A stretch of DNA of 64,000 bases from Rhyacophila brunnea (Eukaryota; Arthropoda; Insecta; Trichoptera; Rhyacophilidae), in NCBI GenBank assembly GCA_022495005.1, contig JAGYXB010001002.1:1426001-1490000 (forward strand), written 5' to 3'. This document shows, one piece after another, positions 57,205 through 64,000 of the stretch. Under the pieces are notes generated by a model. It was not told where the DNA came from, did no database searches, and worked only from the letters and a program-made list of their open reading frames with translations. Numbering within the stretch: position 1 is the stretch's first letter; each line of letters starts with the position of its first letter. The position numbers and the translations under genes are program-made.

Positions 57205-58318
57205 ATAATCCACTAAGATAAAATTCTCTCAAACCGTCTGCAATATGTACTAGACGAGAACCAGCCAGGAGAACGAGCTTAAGAGGAGGATCAATAATAT
57301 ATACAGTAGCGCAACAATATCTCCACAAACCATCGCGCATTTCCTATCAGTAAAGGAGTCCGAAAAGGTGATACAATCTCACCTAAACTATTTACAGCTA
57401 CATTTGAAGACTTATTTAGACAACTTGACTGCAATGACACGGGTCCCTATAAATGGAGAATACGTGAGTCATCTACGCTTTGCCGATAACAATAAATAGT
57501 AGTTTGCAAGACTCAGAAGGCCTCCAAAGCAGAATGCAGTAACTTGCAGGAGTAAACAACAAAGTAGGCTTGAAAATAAATGTATCAAAGAATAAAGTAT
57601 TAATACTTTCGACCGAAGGTACTTGATGGAATTTGAATTTAAATTCTAATGGATTCAAGCTCTGTACTATTCTGCTTTGCGGGCCAAAAAGAGATCCTCA
57701 TGAATGGCATTCAGCTCGAACAGGTGAAAAAATACATCTATCTGGCACAATAAGTGTCTATAGATGGATGTATATTTGATGAAATTGTTCGCAGAGTAAA
57801 GCTAGGCTGGAGTGCTTTTGGCCGCCTGAATAATTTCTTCGAAAATGCCTAAAGTGCAAAGTGTTCAACCAGTGTGTACTTCCCGTAACCACATGCGTGT
57901 GAAACATTGAGCCTAAGTAAAAGAGAGATCCAGAAACTTAAGAGTAGCACAACGTGGTATGGAAAGGTGCATGCTGGGCATAACGCAAAAGGACAAAAAA
58001 AGGAATGAGTGGATAAGGGAACAGACAAGGATTAATGATGTGATAGAGTTTGCTGAAAACCTCAAATGGAAATGGGCTGGAACATGGCTCGAAGAAAGGA
58101 CAATCGTTGGACAAATTTAGTCATCCAGTGGTATCCAAGAGGTAAAAAACATCCGCAAGGTAGACCTAGAGGCCGCTGGATCGATGAAATGATAAAGTTC
58201 TGCGGAAAAACTTGGCAACGCAACGCACAGGAACGAGAGAAGTGGAATCAGCTTGGAGATTAGCGAGGCCTTCTTCCAGCAGTGAATAGATTCAGGCTGG
58301 TGATGATGATGATGACAT
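57205..58318 (+). pseudogene. RTE-type non-LTR retrotransposon, truncated and frameshifted
   Basis: Reverse-transcriptase pieces appear in order on the plus strand. NRLQYVLDENQPGE (about 57222) is followed by GVRKGDTISPKLF (about 57357), then after a frameshift NGEYVSHLRFAD(N), where the catalytic FADD has become FADN. Next come KVGLKINVSKNKVL, KVFNQCVLPV, VAQRGMERCMLGI, NLKWKWAG and the C-terminal GRPRGRWIDEM with a Trp-rich end. A TGATGATGATGATGAC run follows the stop. The endonuclease half is missing and several deletions and stops show it is inactive. Confidence 0.88.
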
Positions 58319-58373
58319 AATAAAAATTAAAAAAAATGTGTTTTGCTTTGTTATATTTATAATTTATTATAAA

Positions 58374-58501
58374 TTTATTATTATATATTATTATAATATA
58401 TTTATATATTATTATATATTATTATATTTATTATTATATATTATTATAATATATTTATATATTATTATATATTATTATATTTATTATTATATATTATTAT
58501 A
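58374..58501 (+). repeat. 53 bp AT-only minisatellite, 2.4 units
   Basis: Units start TTTATTATTATATATTATTA at 58374, 58427 and 58480 (the last partial). Every base is A or T. Being identical over long stretches, the array looks young. Confidence 0.88.
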
Positions 58502-58827
58502 ATTTTTTTAACTTATAAATTGTTTTATTTTGGCAAGGTAAATAAGATAAAAATCCACATTAACAAAATATCTTTAGAGGCAGAAGGATGCAAATCCACA
58601 CTAAGTTTTTTATTTTTATTTTTTTAGATATAAAATTGTATTATATTTACTCCTTTCTTACATATTCCAGAAGTACTTTAATTGAATTAGAAAAAAAAAA
58701 TAATGATCATTTTATGTATATTTTCTTAGAAGTTATGAGTATTCGTTTAAAATAAAAATTGTTTTTTGGCTCTCCTGAACAATTGGGTATTTGGATTTGC
58801 ATCCGTCTGCCCTTGAGGTACAGATAT

Positions 58828-59189
58828 ATTGTCGCCATAGCCATAGTTTGCTGCTCGACGCATATGAAAATGCATATTATGCGTAAAACTATGATAAAAA
58901 CGGTATTATTTATCGCATAGATGTAGTGTTCACATATAAAATATTACAAAAAAATGTGCATGAAATTTAAACTAATTCCAGAGTCGTACACGCTGAGAAT
59001 ATCGTAACACGGCATAGCACTATTTTTTTTATAATGATCCAATCGTCACACTATAACATTAGTTAATGCAATTATTGACATACCAAAATGAAGTTTTAAA
59101 TCGATCCATGTCCCGTAGTTGATTTTTCGTTTCCTTGCCGCTTCAGTATGGGCGATTTCACTTGAGCTGGCACAGTTCCATCAAGTAAG
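58828..59189. other. AT-rich spacer
   Basis: Nothing firm is seen. Confidence 0.4.
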
Positions 59190-59612
59190 TCGTGTCCGGA
59201 AATGTGTAAGTAGTTGTCCGAATCACAGTTCAACGCGAGATATTGAATCGGAAATAGATGGCCGTATAGTATTGAGATCAAATTAATGTGTAAGTAAATT
59301 CGAAATACAATCATATTGTATAATTAATATAAATTTCTGGTGGCTGCTCGTAAGTATCAAGTCGTACCTATCAGATATCTGATAATAATAACAGAGTTGT
59401 TATCAGATATTCGATATCAGTCAATATCGAATTAAAGCTCTGATTGAATCTAATAAAATTGGAATTTTACTGTCTCTAATGGTCCATGAACAACGTGTTA
59501 TTTTTTGATCTAAAAGCTATACGGCCATCTCTATCCGGTAAGACAGGTCACGGTGAACTATTCTACGGCAAAATTTAATAGTTAGGTACGTACAATTTAC
59601 ATGTAACCCTAG
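59190..59612. repeat. Fold-back repeat D, uninterrupted copy
   Basis: ATCGGAAATAGATGGCCGTA (about 59248) faces the inverted word TACGGCCATCTCTATCCGG (about 59520). Outer blocks GTTCAACGCGAGA and, inverted, TCACGGTGAACTATT are also related. The same blocks in the same order are found at 9803-10229. Arms are diverged, so it is older than the fold-backs at 8.6 and 52.3 kb. Confidence 0.65.
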
Positions 59613-60683
59613 CAAGCATGGATACAGGAAAGAATATAATACAGTAATATTTATTAATATTGATTGAGTTGGTCGTCAGTCATTCATTTATTTTCTTTCA
59701 TTCATTTATTTTGATGGACTAGGTCTGAACTCCGAATATATACTTAAGTTAATTTAATAAATAAGACGTGATACGCAAGCTGAGGAATTTACAATCATAA
59801 CCCACCGATCAGCAGAAATACGAAATGGTAAATGGTAGTACCTAAATAAAAACAAAATAAAAATGTTTATATCTGAAATCTCGTAGGATTGATTGTTGCT
59901 AGCCAAATGGCGCAAGTGTTCTGTTTGTGCAATGACAACATTAGGGAGTCGTGATGAAAATGTCTGGGGCAATGATGTCCACACACAAACCTTTCATTTC
60001 CTCATCCTTCCAGTGACATTCAGAGACACCCTTGTGCGACGCACCCTTCATATTTTGCAATAATTTGCGCGAAACAATCCCCATTCCGTATTACCACAGG
60101 GGGTCTAACAGCATTGCTTTATGCAAAAAAGAAACTAACTCACCATATAATATTATGTTGTTATAAAATTCATAGCTCTATCTGTAATATGCCTTTGATC
60201 AAGAAGTTGGAATGTTTTGTCTATTAATTTGCGAGTGTTAAAGGTTTAATTTCGAATAAAAAAGTATATTTAAAATAATTTTACTTATCGATTGAGTTAA
60301 TAATAATTAATATCCTTACTAAATATCAGTGACCTTTGGAAGTAGTTAGGTAATTACGGGACTTTATAAAAAACTAATATAGATGTATTACTACTGATTA
60401 ATAGGTATAAACTATTGTCAATTTATAGTATAATAAAATCAAACAATAGATGCTGTTATTATATATACGAGATATATTAAAGTGAGTTTTTAAAATTTAA
60501 TAAATCCTGAACAGAAACAAAAAGAAAGAAAATTTTAATTTAATTTTTTTAAATATCTAGAATTATTTATCGGCTTAAAGTATCTACCTTAAAATTATTT
60601 TCCTGAAGACTATCATTGAGAAATCTAGAAAATTGCACAAACTAGTGGGACTGTTACATACCTACCAATTTCGCACTCTTAAG
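59613..60683. other. AT-rich noncoding stretch
   Basis: No gene recognised. The minus-strand frame at 59754-59984 has no domain. Confidence 0.45.
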
Positions 60684-60819
60684 CCGTGTCCACATTGGCA
60701 ACAAGTTGCTGGGAACCTCATTAAATTTCGATTAAAATAATTTTTGGTCAAACAAATTTTGATAATTATCGTGAAATTTAATGAGTTTGCCAGCTTCTTG
60801 TTGCCAGTGTGGACACGGT
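60684..60819. mobile_element. 136 bp inverted-repeat MITE
   Basis: CCGTGTCCACATTGGCAACA at the left and, inverted, CCGTGTCCACACTGGCAACA at the right continue in parallel through CTCATTAAATTTCG, giving about 50 bp arms and a short centre. A TTAA lies next to the left end only. No clear target duplication. Confidence 0.8.
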
Positions 60820-61786
60820 ATTGTGATATAAACATTATTATTTTTTCGATAATCACTCAACATAATATTACGCTAACGAACAAATATTATTTAGAAATGT
60901 CTAATGATGCCTAATTCTACCTTACAGGTATACGATGCCGAGGATAAGTGCCCCACAAAAGCAAGAAAACTACCGAAAATTTCTGAAGAAAACAGAAGAG
61001 GGATCCCTATTGAAAAATTGAAATCAGTTCACTCATTTATTTTTTTCAGTGTTTTCTCACTCATGCAGCTAATACAATTTAACTCCTGCAAAAAAGATCG
61101 ACAACATTCAACTTATCGACTTGAGGTAGCATGAGCATAATTTTTTTTTGCACACATAAATAAGAATGTCTCATACTTAAAATTTTGTATGTTATCCATT
61201 GTACAAAACAATGATTTACATAATTTTTTTGTTTTTTTCATCGATTGCATAACTTAAATGCGTCACACGTCTGTCAAGTCTTCGGGAAAAACGCGCTGTT
61301 TCGATTGTTTAATTAAACCCATCAGTGATTGACGCATTTACCGCAAGATCGAAATGGATGGCACTGAATCCAGGGCCTGGTCGGGCCGGTGACGAAATTG
61401 TAAAGGATGAAAGGGGGCGGAGGCGCCGGCCCAGGGTGCAAACCGGAGGGGGGCGCTAAATATTCAGTCGGTTCTGCATAAATTCATTTCATTACGGCAA
61501 ATATATTGAGAGTAGATGGGTTACTGGCAATGTGTATAAAGCAGATATCGTTTTAAATGTCTAGAAAATTTTATATGTTAGGGATATGTTGTTGATTTTG
61601 TTACAGTTTTACGTTCTAAATAATATATTGTTGGGTGATGATTAAGTATACAAATAACTTATGTATACTTATCAATATTATCATCTCTATAAAATCAAAA
61701 AAGACTATTGCTTAAAATTTAACAATACGCCCACTCTATGACAATATTGATTGATCTACTTATCCATATATAATTGAGTATATTGG
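60820..61786. other. Noncoding stretch with a GC-rich patch
   Basis: At 61370-61470 a GC-rich patch has CAGGGCCTGGTCGGGCCGG and, later, GGCGCCGGCCCAGGGTGC. It resembles a degraded hAT terminus, but the element cannot be closed. A 76-codon plus-strand frame at 60904-61134 is unrecognised. Confidence 0.4.
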
Positions 61787-61825
61787 CAGTGGCGGCTCTA
61801 GCATCTTTTAGTAAGTGGGGTCAGA
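61787..61825 (+). mobile_element. Solitary hAT-like terminus
   Basis: CAGTGGCGGCTCTAGCATC then AGTAAGTGGGG has the CAGTGGCG start shared by many hAT ends in this window. No right end or target duplication was found. Confidence 0.4.
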
Positions 61826-61999
61826 TGGCGTGAAATATCTAATAAGTACCTACCCAATCAATATTAATCAAAGCATAGAAAACATATCTTTGCAGCTATT
61901 ACTTTATCTTCATAATATGCCTCATGTGTTCGAAAGAATCTTATTGCTAAATTCTACTCTACAAGGAAAACAGAATAGTCTTTTCAAGGATACACTTTT

Positions 62000-62392
62000 T
62001 TTTATTATTAATAACCATGCCCTTGCTTTTTTGTACAAGGTGGTTGGGTGGGTTAGTTGCATTGATGTGGGGCTAATTAGGTTTCTCCATTTTTTTCTTT
62101 AATTTTCTTTATGGCCAGGATTAAATATTTTGTGTAGTGTTCTTGTGTTGTTCTATTGCTTAGTACTTCGAGAGGCTTTTGGAGGTCAATTTCATGATTA
62201 TGCTGTCTACACCGAGTCCTGAGAGTCCATCGCTCCCTTTCTAGTATATGGCAGTCGTTGATGACATGCCACACAGTTTGAGATGTGTTGCCGTCACATG
62301 GACAACAGTCATCATCCCTCAATTTAAATCTTTTTAGATAAGCTCGCACCGCTCCGTGGCCTGTTAGTATCTGTGTGAGTTCGACTTGTACT
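62000..62392 (-). pseudogene. 3' end of a non-LTR retrotransposon (SINE-2 partner)
   Basis: On the minus strand VQVELTQILTGHGAVRAYL leads into a 90-codon frame (62349-62077) with KRFKLRDDDCCPCDG, then HVINDCHILERERW. This is the LTGHG...YL.RF.L......C.C......H....C....R pattern found after the RNase H/RT region of R1, Jockey and I-type LINEs. After the stop comes a 3' UTR ending AAAAAAGCAAGGGCATGG and an A/T-rich tail. The RT domain is absent through 5' truncation. Confidence 0.82.
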
Positions 62393-62844
62393 TTACAATA
62401 ATAATTAATACTTATATTTTATAATTCAATATTGTTTTACGATTAACTGAAATAGCCCATTCCTTCTGTTTTTATCATTGAGGATATTATAAATTATTAT
62501 ATTATGTATTACCAAATATAATTTTGAACATATTTAAGTAGGTATACCAGAGGAGATAGATGACATTTATTTGATCACTTACTGGCAAACTAACTAATAA
62601 ACTAAGCCGGCGGGTCACAGGACATGAATTTACAGCTGACCAACAACCCCGGTACGGTATGTCACTGCCTGTAGGGTTAGTAGGTATCTACGTATTTAAA
62701 AACATGTAATTATATATAATAGTTTTTAATACAAATGAATTCTTCAATAATTATTGTTCCTTTATAATAATTATGGTCTGTCTCTTTTCAAATAGAATTT
62801 GCTCTACTTTAATGATGACTACGATACGATCTCTTCTTGGTCGT
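62393..62844. other. AT-rich spacer
   Basis: Nothing recognisable is seen. Confidence 0.45.
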
Positions 62845-63805
62845 GCACTCATGGCTGAGGATCGTGACCGCCATCCTTTGAGCGACCAAGACTTTCCATC
62901 CTTCTCGATCTTCCGCTTCTCTCAGGGCAGAATGGATGGTGCCCCCAGTCAGCTCTTTCACTTGGTCGCTCTATCGCGCAGACGCTCTCCCTCTGCTTCG
63001 CCTTCCCTGGAGGCTACCCAAAACTACCAGGTTGTACGGTCCGCGCCTGACAATATGTCCAAAAAACTGCAGAATTCTTCTCAGACATATCGTCGAGAGC
63101 CGTTCCTTTATCTTCAGTCCCTGGATGATTGACTGGTTCGTCCTGTGCTCCGTCCAAGAAATGCAAAGCATTCGGCGCCAACACCACATCTCAAAGGCAT
63201 CAATTGCCTTCCGTTATCTTGCCTTCAGGGTCCACGACTCGACTCCGTATAGGAATATAGAGAACATTAATGTTTGCACAAGCATCATTTTTGTGGCAAT
63301 CGAAATTCCCCGATCTTTCCATATAGTGGTAAGGCGTGTCATCGCACTTTTTGCAATTTGTGTGCGCCTTCTTATTTCCGCTTCGCATCCGCCCTTTCCA
63401 CTGATGGTCAATCCAAGATATACAAACTCGTCGACTGTTTCGAGGTTTTGGAGTGTACTTGGTGTTGGTAGAAGGTTGGCCCGATCAACAACCATTAACT
63501 TGGTTTTATTCCCATTATTATTCCGCCTTGCCAATGATCTAGGGCTCTTCGCATTATATGCTCTCCATATATATTGAATAACTGGGGAGATAAAACACAT
63601 CCCTGACGAACTCCCTTCTCGGTTCGGAAACTCTCAGAAAACGCACTATTTACTCTCACCTTTGTGTGGCTATTGTTATATAAGTTTTTGATGAGACAGG
63701 TAAGGTGTGATGGAACTCCCATTTCCAGAAGTACCTTCCACATACAGTTCCATCTTACGCAGTCAAATGCCTTCTGGTAGTCAATAAAGCATAACATCAT
63801 AGGAT
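62845..63805 (-). pseudogene. RTE/BovB-like retrotransposon lacking the YADD box
   Basis: On the minus strand, from 63800, FIDYQKAFDCVRW, KVLLEMGVPSHLTCLIKNLY and GVRQGCVLSPQLFNIYGEHI are RT motifs. At about 63510-63530 the frame jumps straight to NKTKLMVVDRANLL, so the (Y/F)ADD catalytic block is deleted. The text continues through EFVYLGLTISGKGG, FSIFLYGVESWTLKA, a TAA stop at 63214-63216, then MWCWRRMLCISW, ILQFFGHIVRRG and, past another stop, SDQVKELTGGTIHSALREAE. The N-terminal endonuclease is absent, and the element is dead. Confidence 0.9.
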
Positions 63806-64000
63806 ATCTAGACTAAAACAAGTTGACCTTTCCAAACTCTATTACATTAACCCATGATTTTATTCGATTACCAAAGAGGTTTCAAGAATTCTTGCAGAGC
63901 TCTTGACAGATCTTGCGGAGCCCCACAGTGTAACACTTGACCTTAAGAGGGTTATGTAATTATATCATTTTAAAACAAAAAATATCCGAGCATGATACTT
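63806..64000. other. Window edge, possible repeat end
   Basis: CTTGCAGAGCTCTTGACAG and TCTTGCGGAGCCCCACAGTG (about 63889-63930) read like the terminus of a small hAT element facing left, but the other end is not visible. Confidence 0.3.

Larger units (their letters stand above)
57021..58827. mobile_element. Inverted-repeat element hosting an RTE remnant
   Basis: The left end, GTACCTCAGAGGCAGACGG onward, faces the complement of the right end, GTACCTCAAGGGCAGACGG, over about 35 bp. Subterminal GCAGAAGGATGCAAATCC occurs in direct orientation at about 57186 and 58580, on either side of the RTE piece. Whether that pair is part of the host element or a long target duplication of the RTE is unresolved. 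No superfamily is assigned. Confidence 0.6.

Noticed and set aside
57110..57340. 76-codon minus-strand frame
   Set aside because: It is antisense to the RTE remnant, whose plus-strand frame shows real RT motifs.
62936..63577. 213-codon plus-strand frame, the longest in the window
   Set aside because: It is antisense to the LINE. The minus strand carries the recognisable reverse-transcriptase and C-terminal motifs.
1..64000. CRISPR array, bacterial operon or prophage
   Set aside because: No regularly spaced repeats, long bacterial-type frames or Shine-Dalgarno-led genes; SINEs and LINEs show a eukaryotic genome.

Overview
This 64 kb window looks like intergenic or large-intron DNA from an AT-rich insect genome. 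I found no host protein-coding gene, rRNA gene or functional tRNA gene that I can support. Four things suggest an insect: decayed RTE/BovB-type and other non-LTR retrotransposons, several tRNA-derived SINEs, short arrays of the insect telomere motif TTAGG, and many small hAT-type inverted-repeat elements. The base composition and frequent AGGTACCTACCT-like words resemble Hemiptera such as aphids, or possibly Lepidoptera. That placement is inference. Short open reading frames occur on both strands, but almost all fall in repeats or in AT-rich sequence with no recognisable domain.

Layout. 0-9.8 kb: two small hAT elements (1.2 and 2.1 kb), a LINE tail (3.2 kb), a TTAGG-cored inverted-repeat element (5.1 kb), some less AT-rich islands, and a near-perfect 216 bp fold-back (8.6 kb). 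9.8-13.15 kb: a five-layer nest of transposable elements that can be read from intact 8 bp target-site duplications. 13-24 kb: mostly unique sequence, a GC-richer 33 bp tandem repeat (18.2 kb), an intact non-autonomous hAT (19.6-20.3 kb) and LINE remnants. 24-37 kb: two copies of one 0.37 kb element (24.0 and 36.8 kb), two copies of another (28.96 and 33.26 kb), SINEs and a LINE tail. 37-44 kb: the most regulatory-looking stretch, including a palindromic RFX-type X-box at 40.28 kb. 44-52.5 kb: a dense patchwork of SINEs, LINE tails, minisatellites and another nest-family element. 52.5-57 kb: largely featureless. 57-64 kb: an inverted-repeat element containing an RTE remnant, two further fold-backs, and two minus-strand non-LTR remnants, the last lacking its reverse-transcriptase YADD box.

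The elements relate to one another in informative ways. Element families B and C are mutually nested, so their active periods overlapped. One SINE (47.7 kb) carries the 3' tail of the LINE whose remnants lie at 50.5 and 62.0 kb, the usual sign that a SINE uses a LINE's machinery. No new protein-coding system was found. The most notable items are the dated TE nest, the SINE-LINE tail pair, the TTAGG-cored element and the X-box island.
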